Origin: Streptomyces fuscichromogenes
GTDB lineage: Bacteria; Actinomycetota; Actinomycetes; Streptomycetales; Streptomycetaceae
Direction of reading: 5' to 3'
Assembly: GCF_014645815.1 (NCBI RefSeq)
Contig: NZ_BMML01000002.1
Location: 697,924 to 761,923 of the forward strand
DNA length: 64,000 nucleotides
Both the position numbers and the translations under genes were made by a program. The notes below the pieces were generated by a model. The model made no database searches, was not told the DNA's origin, and saw only the letters and a list, made by a program, of their open reading frames with translations. Shown piece after piece: positions 42,409-51,212 of the stretch (position 1 is the stretch's first letter; every line of letters begins with the position of its first letter).

Positions 42409-44076
42409 CTAGGCGACGGGGGTGTGCAGGCTGGCCTGCGGTTCGGGGTAGCAGCGGGGGTCGTCCCAGAGGAGTTGCACGTCCCGCGCCCAGTGCCCCT
42501 CGGGATCGTCGTCGGCCGCGGCCTCCTCCCGCAACCGCCAGATGTGGCGCGGGAGTTCGGTGGGAGGTATGCCGTCGACGCAGAGGCTCAGCGCGTCCAG
42601 GAAGGTGCTTCCCGCGCACGGGCCGGCGTGGTCGGCGGTGGCGCAGCCGGTGCGTGGCCACAGCAGGACCGGCACCGGCACGTTCAGGCCCGCCTCGAAG
42701 CGGTCCGGGGCGGCCTCGGGCGGTGCGCCGAACCCCGCCAGGCCGGCGGCCTCGTCCCGGAGCCGTTTGCGCAGGCCGAGGGGGCGCTCGGGGCTGCCGC
42801 AGTCGACCCGGTGCAGCACCGTCCGGGCCGGATCCCCCTCCAGCGTCCGCCACCGGTGGGCCAGTTGGTGGCGCAGCCGGGCGCTGCGGTGCCGGGAGAG
42901 GTCGGCCACGACCAGCGGGTGCGCACAGCCGAGCGGGGTGGCGTCCTCGGGGCCGCACGCCCACTGCGCGACCGGCTCGTTCAGCCAGTCGCGGGGCAGT
43001 ACGAAGGTGAGCAGCGCCTCGGCGTCCGGCGCGAGCAGCGCGAAGGCGTCGTCCACGCGACGCTGCACGTACGCGCGTACCTCCCCGCGCGGCAGCCTGG
43101 CCACGGCCACGCGTCTGCGCCGCCCCTCCCGGTAGGCCGACACCTGCACCGTGACCTGCCCCTGGCCCTCGCCACTGTGCTCCAGCTCCACCACGATGGG
43201 CGCCCAGGCGGAGTCCGGCGCCGGCGCGGACGGCCGTGGCTCCAGCAGCCCCGCCAGCCGGTCGGCGAACCTCGGCACCGCCTCCGGGTCGTCGACCTGC
43301 CACTGCACGTAGGCGGCCGCCTGCCGCAGCGAGCCGAACCCGTCCGGAGGCGGCTCCGGGCCGAACGGGCCCACCGCGTCCCGGTAGAGCTGTGCGGGCC
43401 GGCAGTCCAGGGCCGCGGCCTCCGCCCGCCGCACCAGTGCGTGCAGCCGCCCCGAGGCGGCCGGCGTGCCGGTCGCGGGCGCCGGGACCAGGGCGCCCAG
43501 GTCGTACCAGTAGCGTGCCATGACCTCGGTCGGCAGCATCCGCCCGGTCAGGACCCCCGGCTCGCCCGCGACCTGCGCGACCATCCCGACCACCCGGCCG
43601 TCCGGCAGGGTCACCGCCGCCCCGCTGAACCCGTGCGCGATCGGCTGCCCGTGCGCCGAGGCGGCTTCGAGCTGCAGCCACTCGTCGGCGATCAGCGTCC
43701 GGGAGACGGCACGGTAGCGGGCGAGGACTCCCTCCTCGTAGCCGTCCGGGAAGCCGTACGCCTCCAGGTCCGCCCCGCCCTGCTCGGCCCCCGGCGGCGC
43801 GAACCGGGCCGGTTGCAGCGGCACTTCACGGTCCAGTTCGAGTACGGCGAGGTCGCCGGGATCGGTCCAGCCGCCCGTCCAGCCGCCGTGTACGGCCACG
43901 GAGGCGGTCAGCTCACCCAGGTCCCGGCGGTTCGGGAAGCTCACCGTCAACGGCGCCAGATCCTGGTTCCGTACGACATGCGCGCAGGTCAGCACCGTGC
44001 GGGAGGTGACGAGGAAGCCGGCCCCGGACACCTCGCCCCCGCACGCGATCCGGGCGTGCCAGGCAGCGCGGCTCAT
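42409..44076 (-). CDS. trypsin-like protease fused to VMAP-C, system B
   Basis: A 555-residue protein. Residues ~5-190 form a trypsin-like domain with the triad visible: His in LTCAHVVRN, Asp in PGDLAVLELD and Ser in HGFSGAAVTLPDG. The remaining ~350 residues contain a VMAP-C part (VTVQVSAYREGRR, LLTFVLPRDWLNEPVAQWA, LLWPRTGCA) like that of the system A protein. There is no signal peptide, so the protease works inside the cell. In this family, VMAP links the MoxR switch to an effector; here protease and VMAP are one chain. The start at ATG 44076 overlaps the Trypco1 stop (ATGA). Confidence 0.88.
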   Translation of the reverse strand: MSRAAWHARIACGGEVSGAGFLVTSRTVLTCAHVVRNQDLAPLTVSFPNRRDLGELTASVAVHGGWTGGWTDPGDLAVLELDREVPLQPARFAPPGAEQGGADLEAYGFPDGYEEGVLARYRAVSRTLIADEWLQLEAASAHGQPIAHGFSGAAVTLPDGRVVGMVAQVAGEPGVLTGRMLPTEVMARYWYDLGALVPAPATGTPAASGRLHALVRRAEAAALDCRPAQLYRDAVGPFGPEPPPDGFGSLRQAAAYVQWQVDDPEAVPRFADRLAGLLEPRPSAPAPDSAWAPIVVELEHSGEGQGQVTVQVSAYREGRRRRVAVARLPRGEVRAYVQRRVDDAFALLAPDAEALLTFVLPRDWLNEPVAQWACGPEDATPLGCAHPLVVADLSRHRSARLRHQLAHRWRTLEGDPARTVLHRVDCGSPERPLGLRKRLRDEAAGLAGFGAPPEAAPDRFEAGLNVPVPVLLWPRTGCATADHAGPCAGSTFLDALSLCVDGIPPTELPRHIWRLREEAAADDDPEGHWARDVQLLWDDPRCYPEPQASLHTPVA

Positions 44077-44453
44077 GATCCGGGCGTGGGCTCCGGGACC
44101 GTCGGAGCCGGTTCCGGCCGGGGCGCGCCCTGCCCCGACGTCCAGCTCAGCCGGACCACCAACTGCCCCTCCGCCGCTCCCCTGGCGATCACCGCACCCG
44201 CCTCCGCCGTCAGCTTGACCCCGAACTCCAGCTCCACGGAGTCGGGTTGCAGGGTGCCGTCCCGGAAGACCCGCAACGCGGACCGGGCGGCCGCCCGCAC
44301 GCCGGCCAGCGCGCCCTCGAAGGAACGGGCGGCCTGCGCCGCCGGGCCCGCGCCGCCCTCGCGCGAGACGGGACGGCTGCCGGGGGTGCCGTCGGCCGTC
44401 TCCACGACGACGACGGCGCCGTCCTCGGTCGTGAACTCCATCATTCTCACCAT
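44073..44453 (-). CDS. CU044_2847/Trypco1 domain protein, system B
   Basis: A 126-residue protein of the CU044_2847/trypsin-co-occurring (Trypco1) family. The start is MVRMMEFTTEDGAVVVVET; the core strand-rich part includes LQPDSVELEFGVKLTAEAGAVI and LVVRLSW; the tail is Pro-rich. In related loci it directly precedes trypsin-VMAP genes and is predicted to regulate or tether the protease. Start is ATG 44453, or ATG 44444 within it. It leads the four-gene minus-strand operon. Confidence 0.82.
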   Translation of the reverse strand: MVRMMEFTTEDGAVVVVETADGTPGSRPVSREGGAGPAAQAARSFEGALAGVRAAARSALRVFRDGTLQPDSVELEFGVKLTAEAGAVIARGAAEGQLVVRLSWTSGQGAPRPEPAPTVPEPTPGS

Positions 44454-44569
44454 GACTTCGCCCGCTCCCCCGTGTCACTCGCCGCTGTGCCCCCGTAACC
44501 GGTCCATTGTCACCGAAGGCGGCCGCCCGTGTCCTGCCGCCGGGGTGGAAACCCGCCCGGTCCCGCAAC

Positions 44570-45985
44570 TCAGGCCCGGGGACGGTCCACCGGGTCCACG
44601 ACGCCCCGGACCACTCCCAGCGCCACCAGGTCCTGGGGTCTGATGCGCAGCTGGTCGGCGGTGTTCTCGGCCTGTTCCGGGGGGCGTTTGAGGATCGCGG
44701 CCGCCAGGTCCGGCGCTATGACGCTGAAGTAGCTGTCCGGTGCGGCCCAGGTGTTGCCGGGCGCGGCCAGCGCCAGCGCGCCGCCCGAGCCGCCCTCCCC
44801 GACGACGAGGGTGGTGATCGGCGTCCGGGCCGCCGCCACCTCGCCGAAGAGCTCCGCGATCGCGGCCCCGGCGCCCTGCCGCTCGGCCTCGGCGTCGTTC
44901 GCGGCGCCCGGGGTGTCGACGAGGGTCAGCACGGGGATGCCGAGCCGGTCCGCGAGCCGTATCAGGCGGGCCGCGGTGCGGTACCCGGCGGGCCGGGTCG
45001 GCGTCCCGGTCTGGGCGGCGAAGGCGACCGCACGGCCGTCCCGCTCGCCGAAACCGCACAGCATGCCGTCCGGATCGGCGCCGCCGCACCGGTCGCCGAC
45101 CAGGGCGACCCGGCGGGTGAAGTACGCGTCCAGGTAGGCGTCGGCGCGCGGGCGGTGCGGGGCGCGGGCGCGCCGGACGGCCTCCCCGCCGGTGGCGGGC
45201 AGCGTCGTGCCGCCGAGGGCGGCCGGCGGGTCGGCCGGGGTGGTGGCCGGGGTGGTCAGCAGCCGCAGCCACAGTCCGAGCGTCGCCCTCAGCTCGGCCA
45301 CCGGCACCACCGCGTCCGCCGCCCCGGCCGCGAGCTGGGCCTCCGCCGTGTACGCGGCCGGGTCGGCGTCCGGTGGGCGGACCCGGGAGCCCGCGAAGCC
45401 CACCTGGGCACCGGGCAGGGCCAGGACGACATCGGCGCCGGCGCCGAGGGTGGCCCAGCCGCCGCCGGTCGTCGGGTCGCGCAGGACGGCGACCTGCGCC
45501 AGCCCCGCCTCCCGGGTGAGTGTCGACTGCCGTGCCACCCGCTGAAGCTGGGACAGGGCGAGCATGCCCTCCTGCATCCGGCTGCCGCCGGTGGCGACCA
45601 GCGGGACCACCGGCAGGCGGTGGGCGCGGGCGTGCACGTACGCCGCCTCCAGCCGGTCCCCGGTCCGCTGCCCCAGCGAGCCGCCGAGGAAGCCGAACTC
45701 GAAGGCGATCAGCACGGCCGCCGTGCCCTCGACCCGCGCGGTGCCGACGACGACGGACTCCTCCTCGCCGGTGCGCTCGGCCGCGCGGGCGCGCGAGGCG
45801 TCGTATCCCGGCCAGGCGAGCGGGCCGTCGGGCGGCGACTGCCGTGCCGGGTAGGGGAGTTCGGTGAAGGTGCCCGGGTCGGTGACGAGGGCGAGGACCA
45901 GGCGTGCGGAGAGCCGCTCGGGCGTCGGGCCGGGGGGCGTTCCGGGCGTCGGTCGGGGCGTCGGTCCGGGGGTCGGCTCAGGCAC
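44570..45985 (-). CDS. fused acyl-CoA carboxylase carboxyltransferase (AccD-AccA)
   Basis: A 471-residue carboxyltransferase with both halves in one chain. The beta half (about 60-250) holds GGSRMQEGMLALSQL and the alpha half (about 280-471) holds LTLVDTPGAANDAEAE and VVGEGGSGGALALAAP. The N-terminal Cys4 zinc finger of E. coli AccD is missing. A Pro/Thr repeat of about 20 residues forms the start. It transfers carboxyl from carboxybiotin to an acyl-CoA; biotin carrier and carboxylase subunits are not in the window. GTG 45985 overlaps the synthetase stop by eight bases (GTGCCTGA), which couples the two genes. Confidence 0.88.
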   Translation of the reverse strand: MPEPTPGPTPRPTPGTPPGPTPERLSARLVLALVTDPGTFTELPYPARQSPPDGPLAWPGYDASRARAAERTGEEESVVVGTARVEGTAAVLIAFEFGFLGGSLGQRTGDRLEAAYVHARAHRLPVVPLVATGGSRMQEGMLALSQLQRVARQSTLTREAGLAQVAVLRDPTTGGGWATLGAGADVVLALPGAQVGFAGSRVRPPDADPAAYTAEAQLAAGAADAVVPVAELRATLGLWLRLLTTPATTPADPPAALGGTTLPATGGEAVRRARAPHRPRADAYLDAYFTRRVALVGDRCGGADPDGMLCGFGERDGRAVAFAAQTGTPTRPAGYRTAARLIRLADRLGIPVLTLVDTPGAANDAEAERQGAGAAIAELFGEVAAARTPITTLVVGEGGSGGALALAAPGNTWAAPDSYFSVIAPDLAAAILKRPPEQAENTADQLRIRPQDLVALGVVRGVVDPVDRPRA

Positions 45986-47453
45986 CGAGGGACCGCTTCA
46001 TGATCTTCCCCATGTCGTTGCGGGGGAGGGCGTCCAGGTGGTGGACGACGCGGGGGCGCTTGTGCGGGGCGAGCCGGCCGGCGACATGGTCCGCCAACTC
46101 CTCGGCGGACGGCGGCGACTGCGGGTCGGCCGGGACGATCCAGGCGACGACCCGCTCGCCGAGGTCCGCGTCCGGCTCCCCGGTGACCGCGGCCTCCCGC
46201 ACCCCCGGATGTTCCAGCAACGCGTTCTCGATCTCACCGGCCCCGATCTTGTAACCCCCGCTCTTGATCAGGTCGGTGGCCTTCCGCCCGACGATCCGCA
46301 CATGGCCGTCCGCCTCCCGCACCGCCATGTCACCGGTGCGGAACCAGCCGTCGGCGGTGAACGCGGCGGCGGTGGCGTCGGGCCGGTTGAGGTACTCGGT
46401 GAACAGGTTCGGGCCGCGCACCTGGATCTCCCCGACGGTCTCCCCGTCGTACCCGGCGATCGCGGTCCCGTCCTCCTCCACCAGACGCAGCTCCACCCCC
46501 GGCAGCGGCACCCCCACGGTCCCCGCCCGCGCCTCCCCGTCGGCCCGGACGCTGGGCCGGGGGTCCGGGGGTGTCCACCGGGACGAGCACAGCATGAGGG
46601 TCTCCGTCATGCCGTACCGCTCGACGACCCGCTGTCCGGTGGCCGCCGCGATCCGCTCATGGTCGTGGACGGGCAGCGCGGCCGAGCCGGAGACCAGCAG
46701 CCGGGCCCGGCCGAGCGCCTTCGCCAGCCCGGGGTCGGCGGGCAGGGCCTCGGCGATGCGGTGGTACATGGTCGGGACGCCGAAGACCATGGTCGCGCCG
46801 TCGTTCAGCTCACGGGCGACGCCCTCGGTGTCGAACCGCCCGAGGTGCCGGACGGATCCGCCGCGCCGCAGCGGCCCGAGGATCCCGAGCACGAGCCCGT
46901 GCACGTGGAACAGCGGCAGACCGTGCACCAGCACGTCGTCCCCGGTCCACTGCCAGGCGTCGGCGAGCGCGTCCAGGGTGGCGGCGAGCGCCCGGCGCGG
47001 GATGACGGCGCCCTTGGGCGGGCCGGTGGTGCCGGAGGTGTAGACGACGAGGGCGGGGTCGCCCTCGTCGGTGCGGTCCGCGGGCACCGTTCCCACGGCC
47101 CGCACATCGACGTCGATCCGGGGCAGGCCGGCCAGTGCGGAGGGGAGCCGGTCGCCGGGCGCGGCCAGGACGGCCGTCGGCGCGCTGTCGGTGAGGATGT
47201 GCGCGAGTTCCTTCTCACCCGACCTCGGGTTGAGCGGTACGGCCGCCCGGCCGGCGAGCAGGGTGCCGACGACGGCGACGGCCGTCTCCAGCTCCGGCGT
47301 CGCCCACACCGCCACCCGGTCGGCGTCCTCGACCCGGGCGGCGACGGCGCCCGCCGCGGCGGCCAGCTCCCCGTACGTCAACGACCTCGCACCGAACCTG
47401 AGGGCCACCAGCTCGCCCGGACCGTCCACCAGCACCGGAAACAGAAGGGACAC
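45978..47453 (-). CDS. acyl-CoA synthetase (AMP-forming)
   Basis: A 491-residue ANL-superfamily ligase. Core motifs: YTSGTTGPPKGAVIPRRAL (P-loop), VSGSAALP, ERYGMTETLMLCS, GWFRTGDMA and KSGGYKIGAGEIE, with the catalytic Lys in the final RNDMGKIMKRSL. The start at GTG 47453 follows GAGGAG. By layout it is a short malonyl/acyl-CoA synthetase (MatB-like); the acid it activates is not determined. It precedes the carboxyltransferase in the same operon and may feed it substrate. Confidence 0.9.
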   Translation of the reverse strand: MSLLFPVLVDGPGELVALRFGARSLTYGELAAAAGAVAARVEDADRVAVWATPELETAVAVVGTLLAGRAAVPLNPRSGEKELAHILTDSAPTAVLAAPGDRLPSALAGLPRIDVDVRAVGTVPADRTDEGDPALVVYTSGTTGPPKGAVIPRRALAATLDALADAWQWTGDDVLVHGLPLFHVHGLVLGILGPLRRGGSVRHLGRFDTEGVARELNDGATMVFGVPTMYHRIAEALPADPGLAKALGRARLLVSGSAALPVHDHERIAAATGQRVVERYGMTETLMLCSSRWTPPDPRPSVRADGEARAGTVGVPLPGVELRLVEEDGTAIAGYDGETVGEIQVRGPNLFTEYLNRPDATAAAFTADGWFRTGDMAVREADGHVRIVGRKATDLIKSGGYKIGAGEIENALLEHPGVREAAVTGEPDADLGERVVAWIVPADPQSPPSAEELADHVAGRLAPHKRPRVVHHLDALPRNDMGKIMKRSLGA

Positions 47454-47554
47454 GCGACGACTCCTCACGGTTCGGAACCCCGACAGCCCCTTCCTACACC
47501 AGGCACCGCCCTCGCCGGGCGCCCCACCGGCGCCCCACTCGCGCTCCGCGCCCC

Positions 47555-48166
47555 TCACCGGCGCCGCGTCCCGACGACCGTGCACAGATCGGGGGCGAGC
47601 CGTATCTCCACCGCCCGCAGCGCCGGATGTTCCAGCCAGTGCAGCCGCGCCCGGTCGACGTCCCCGCCGAACCGGGGCGGCCACCGGTCGCAGGGGGTGA
47701 AGTCGTCGACGACGACGGTGCCGCCGGGGACCAGCAGCCGCTCGACGTCGGCGGCCGGGTCCCCGGGCGTCTTCCCCTGCCCGCCGCCGTCGAGCACGAG
47801 CAGCTCGAACGGCCCGTACGCCGCGATGTCCTGCCAGTCCCCGCAGGTCACGGTGGTGTCGGGCCGGTCGTGGAACACCTCGGCGGCCGTCCGGGCCCGC
47901 TCCGGCTCCCGCTCCACGCTGAAGAGCCGCACCCCGGGCCGGGCCCCCGACGCCAGCCAGGCGAGCCCCACCCCCGCGCCGGTCCCGGTCTCCCCGATCC
48001 GTCCCCCGCCCCCGCCGACCCCGCCGGCCAGCACCTGGAGCAACCGCCCCTGCTCGGCCCGACAGGAGTACGGAAAGGCCAGCTCCCGGGCGGCATCGAG
48101 AGCCCGCCGAACAAGCGGAGGCAGCCCGGGAACCCCGGCATGGTCGTCGGTACCACGAAACGTCAT
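47555..48166 (-). CDS. class I SAM-dependent methyltransferase
   Basis: A 203-residue protein. A Gly-rich SAM site GETGTGAGVGLAWLASG is followed by acidic FSVEREPERA and by the helix-strand pairs LLVLDGGGQGKTPG and GTVVVDDFTPCDRW, as in O-methyltransferase-like proteins. ATG 48166 is chosen because GAAAGG precedes it; ATG 48199 is possible. It is monocistronic, about 100 bp upstream of the acyl-CoA synthetase. Substrate unknown. Confidence 0.8.
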   Translation of the reverse strand: MTFRGTDDHAGVPGLPPLVRRALDAARELAFPYSCRAEQGRLLQVLAGGVGGGGGRIGETGTGAGVGLAWLASGARPGVRLFSVEREPERARTAAEVFHDRPDTTVTCGDWQDIAAYGPFELLVLDGGGQGKTPGDPAADVERLLVPGGTVVVDDFTPCDRWPPRFGGDVDRARLHWLEHPALRAVEIRLAPDLCTVVGTRRR

Positions 48167-48401
48167 GCCGGCCTTTCTACCGGCCAGAGCGAAGACCACA
48201 CCCCGGACCGTGACACCCGCGGACAGCGCCCGCCCATCCCGCGGGTGTGCCCGGCCTCGCCGCGGATGGAGGCGGGCGTGAGCGCCGGAGGGCTTTCCGC
48301 CCGGCCGGATCCCGTTCTTCCCCGGCGCGCTGCCCGGCCGGGACGGGAGGGTGCCCGGTGCGGCTTTCCGCTCCGGCCGGAGGCCGCTCCTCCGCGGCTT
48401 C

Positions 48402-49481
48402 TTATCCGACCGAGACGGGTGGGTGGGTGGGCGAGACGACGTCGGCCACCACCGCGCTCGCGTTGTCGGTGCCGTCCGCCGCGTCGGCCGCCTCGACCAG
48501 TGCCCGGACCGCGTCCTGCGGCTCGCCCCGGCCCAGCAGGTGCCGGATCCGTTCGTCGGGGAGCGCCCTGGTCAGGCCGTCCGAGGAGAGCAGGTAGCGG
48601 TCGCCGGCCCGGACCTCGTGCAGTTTCAGGTCGGGGGTGTCGGCGGCGCCACCCGGCAGGGCCTTCGCCAGCAGCATCCGCTGCGGATGGCTCTCCGCCT
48701 CCGCCGCCGTCAGCCGGCCCTCGTCGATCAGCGACTGCACCACGCTGTGGTCGTGCGTGATCCGGAACAGCCCCCCGTCCCGCAGCAGATAGGCCCGCGA
48801 GTCGCCGATGTGCACGAGGGCCAGCCGGGACCCGGTCCACAGCAGCGCGGTGAGCGTCGTACCGACCTCCGTACTGCCCTGCGACACCTCGCGCACGGCC
48901 TCACCCGCCGCATGCACGGCGTCCGCCAGGAGGTTCAGCACGTTGCCCGCCGAGAGCTCGGCGTCCTCCAGGGGCTTGAGCGCGGCCACGGCGGCGGCAC
49001 TGGCCGACGCCCCGGCCGGCCCGCACCCGTCGGCGACGGCCAGCAGCCGGCGCCCCGCGTACGCGGTGTCCTGGTTGGACGGCCGGACATGCCCCCGGTC
49101 CGAGTGGGCGGCGTAACGCAACTCCAGCATCTTCGTCGTTTCCCTTCTCGACTCTCCGGACAGGTGGTCGACGAGGAACACGGCCAGGTCGCGGCGTACG
49201 GCGGTCTCCGCCTCCACGCGGGCCCAGTACGCCCGTACCTCCCGGGCGGCCCGGTCGGCGGGCAGCGCGCACACCTCGCGGATCCGCGCCAGCGGCATGC
49301 CGAGCCGCCGCAGCCAGGCCACCAGCCGGGCGCGTTCCAGCTGCGCGTCGGCGTAGTACCGGTAGCCGGTCTCCGGGTCGACCCGGGCGGGCTTCAGCAG
49401 CTCCAGCTCGTCGTACAGCCGCAGCGCCTTCGGCGACAGCCGGCAGGCCTTCGCGAAGGCCCCGATGGTCAGCCACTCCAT
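48402..49481 (-). CDS. MerR-family regulator fused to PP2C phosphatase
   Basis: A 359-residue fusion. Residues 1-105 are a MerR HTH with its coiled coil (LTIGAFAKACRLSPKALRLYDELELL, TGYRYYADAQLERARLV). Residues ~118-359 are a PP2C phosphatase: HSDRGHVRPSNQDTAY, VADGCG (normally GMG), VHIGDSRAYLLRDG, LLSSDGLTRAL and NAS at the end, so most metal ligands are in place. It therefore couples DNA binding to Ser/Thr dephosphorylation. Start ATG has GGTGGAG six bases upstream and lies 37 bp from a candidate MerR-type promoter. Confidence 0.9.
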   Translation of the reverse strand: MEWLTIGAFAKACRLSPKALRLYDELELLKPARVDPETGYRYYADAQLERARLVAWLRRLGMPLARIREVCALPADRAAREVRAYWARVEAETAVRRDLAVFLVDHLSGESRRETTKMLELRYAAHSDRGHVRPSNQDTAYAGRRLLAVADGCGPAGASASAAAVAALKPLEDAELSAGNVLNLLADAVHAAGEAVREVSQGSTEVGTTLTALLWTGSRLALVHIGDSRAYLLRDGGLFRITHDHSVVQSLIDEGRLTAAEAESHPQRMLLAKALPGGAADTPDLKLHEVRAGDRYLLSSDGLTRALPDERIRHLLGRGEPQDAVRALVEAADAADGTDNASAVVADVVSPTHPPVSVG

Positions 49482-49518
49482 ACCGGCTCCACCTCACATT
49501 CCTCGACGTCCGCCGTCG

Positions 49519-49549
49519 ATGCTGGGGCCTGCCCGAAGGTGAAGGTCAA
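49519..49549 (-). promoter_or_regulatory. candidate MerR-type promoter with 19-bp spacer
   Basis: On the minus strand TTGACC (49549-49544), a 19-bp spacer and CAGCAT (49524-49519) lie 37 bp before the MerR-PP2C start. The long spacer is typical of MerR-controlled promoters and suggests autoregulation, though no perfect dyad lies in the spacer. Confidence 0.4.
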
Positions 49550-49607
49550 CAGCGTGCCCGTTAGCCTGCCAAGGAGCGTCGCCGCCGTCAGCCAAGGGAG
49601 TCCCACC

Positions 49608-50480
49608 GTGCCTCGCATAGCCCTCGCCACCTATGACCCCGGCGCGGCACCGAGCAAGGACCGGGATCTGCCGGTGCTGCTGGCGGCGCTGACCGCCGCG
49701 GGGGCGCAGGCCGTCGCCCGCCCGTGGGACGACCCCGAGGTGGAGTGGGGCGCTCACGATCTGGTCGTCCTCCGCTCCACCTGGGACTACAGCTGGCGCA
49801 CCGAGCAGTTCCTGCCGTGGGTGGAGCGGGTGGGGAAGGCGACCCGGATCGCCAATCCGGTGGAGGTCGTGCGGTGGAACGCCGACAAGCGGTATCTCGG
49901 CGACCTCGCGGCGGCCGGTGTGCCGGTCGTGCCGACGCGGTATCTGGCGCCCGGCGATCCCGTGGAGCTGCCGTCCGACCGCGACTTCGTCGTCAAGCCC
50001 ACCTTCGGCGCCGGCGCCCGGTTCGCCGCCCGCTACACGCCCGACGAGCACGGGACGGCCGTACGGCACCTCGCCCGGATGCACGAGGAGGGGCTGACCG
50101 CGATGGTCCAGCCGTACGTCCGCGGGATCGACGTCAGCGGCGAGCGGGCGCTCCAGTTCTTCGGCGGGCGGCTGCTGCACGCCAGCCGCAAGCGGGCCGT
50201 GCTCACGCCGGGCACCGCGTACGACGCGGACAAGGTCGCCCACCCGGAGCTCCGGCCCTGGCCCCCGACCGAGGCCGAACTCGCCGTCGCCGAGCGCGCG
50301 TTGGCCGCGGTACCGGACGCGCCCGAGCTGCTGTACGCCCGGGTGGACCTGGTCGACGGGGCGGACGGGCAGCCGCAGGTGATGGAGCTGGAGCTGGTCG
50401 AGCCGAACCTCTTCCTGTTCCTGCACCCCGGGTCGGCGGACGCCGTGGCCGCGGAGATCCTCAGCGCGGCTCGTCGATGA
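49608..50480 (+). CDS. ATP-grasp ligase family protein
   Basis: A 290-residue protein with an ATP-grasp layout: LRSTWDYSWR near residue 50, NKRYL-like NADKRYLGDLA, the ATP-binding FVVKPTFGAGARFAAR, and EGLTAMVQPYVRG in the nucleotide fold, with an acidic metal-binding end (MELELVEPNLFLF). Start GTG 49608 (PRIALATYDPG) follows AAGGGAG. RimK/glutathione-synthetase-like and biotin-carboxylase-like proteins share this fold; the product is unknown. It is divergent from MerR-PP2C and overlaps the next, convergent gene by 20 bp. Confidence 0.85.
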   Translation: MPRIALATYDPGAAPSKDRDLPVLLAALTAAGAQAVARPWDDPEVEWGAHDLVVLRSTWDYSWRTEQFLPWVERVGKATRIANPVEVVRWNADKRYLGDLAAAGVPVVPTRYLAPGDPVELPSDRDFVVKPTFGAGARFAARYTPDEHGTAVRHLARMHEEGLTAMVQPYVRGIDVSGERALQFFGGRLLHASRKRAVLTPGTAYDADKVAHPELRPWPPTEAELAVAERALAAVPDAPELLYARVDLVDGADGQPQVMELELVEPNLFLFLHPGSADAVAAEILSAARR

Positions 50481-51045
50481 CCGCGGTGCGCTGGAGCAGG
50501 CCCCAGGTGAACTCGGCGACCACCTGACGGCCGTCGGGCACCTTGAAGGTGAGGCCTGGGGGTCCCCCCACGTAGTGGGGGAGGGTCGGGGCGCTGCCCT
50601 CCAGGGGGCGGGCGGGGGCGAAGGCGCGGGCGGCCTCGTCGACCGTGCAGGACCAGGGGGTCAGGTCGTCGAGGGTCTCCAGCCGCGGGGCCGGGGCGTC
50701 GGGGGCGCGGACCAGCCACTCGTTCCAGACCGCGCCGCCGGGGCCGGTCATGACCTCGAAGCGGAGGGTGGGCCAGAGGGGGAGCGGCCACTGCCAGGCC
50801 GCGCACTCCAGGTCACCGACGGCGCGTCTGGTCTCCCACCGGGGCGGGCCGAGGACCGAGCGGTACCGGGCCGCCGCCGAGCGGGAGCGGGGCGAGCGGG
50901 CCATCGCCTGCCAACGCCTGTTGGCCTCCCGCATGTCCGCGATCGACGCGCCCAGCGTGCGCCGGGCGTCCTCGACCAGGTCCGGGTTGTGGTCGGCCAT
51001 GCGGCGCAGCAGCACCAGCTGGAAGTCCAGTTGCATGCCACCCAT
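50461..51045 (-). CDS. conserved Streptomyces hypothetical protein
   Basis: A 194-residue cytoplasmic protein from ATG 51045 (ATG 51036 possible). No domain recognised. Features: an Arg-rich helix WQAMARSPRSRSAAARYRSV, a Trp-rich segment CAAWQWPLPLWPTLRFEVM, and a short C-terminus. It converges with the ATP-grasp gene, its last 20 bp overlapping the other gene's end, so the two transcripts face each other. Confidence 0.7.
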   Translation of the reverse strand: MGGMQLDFQLVLLRRMADHNPDLVEDARRTLGASIADMREANRRWQAMARSPRSRSAAARYRSVLGPPRWETRRAVGDLECAAWQWPLPLWPTLRFEVMTGPGGAVWNEWLVRAPDAPAPRLETLDDLTPWSCTVDEAARAFAPARPLEGSAPTLPHYVGGPPGLTFKVPDGRQVVAEFTWGLLQRTAVIDEPR

Positions 51046-51212
51046 GGTGCACACGCGCACACCCGGCTGGTTCCCGGCCATTGCCCACACAATCCCCGAT
51101 GGTTAGCCTGTGTTCGTCATGCCGATCGCCTGTTGATATCTCGAACGGCTCCGCAGCTCCGACGCGCGCCGCACCGATATCCGGCGCCTAGACCCAAGGG
51201 AGGGGGCCGGAC

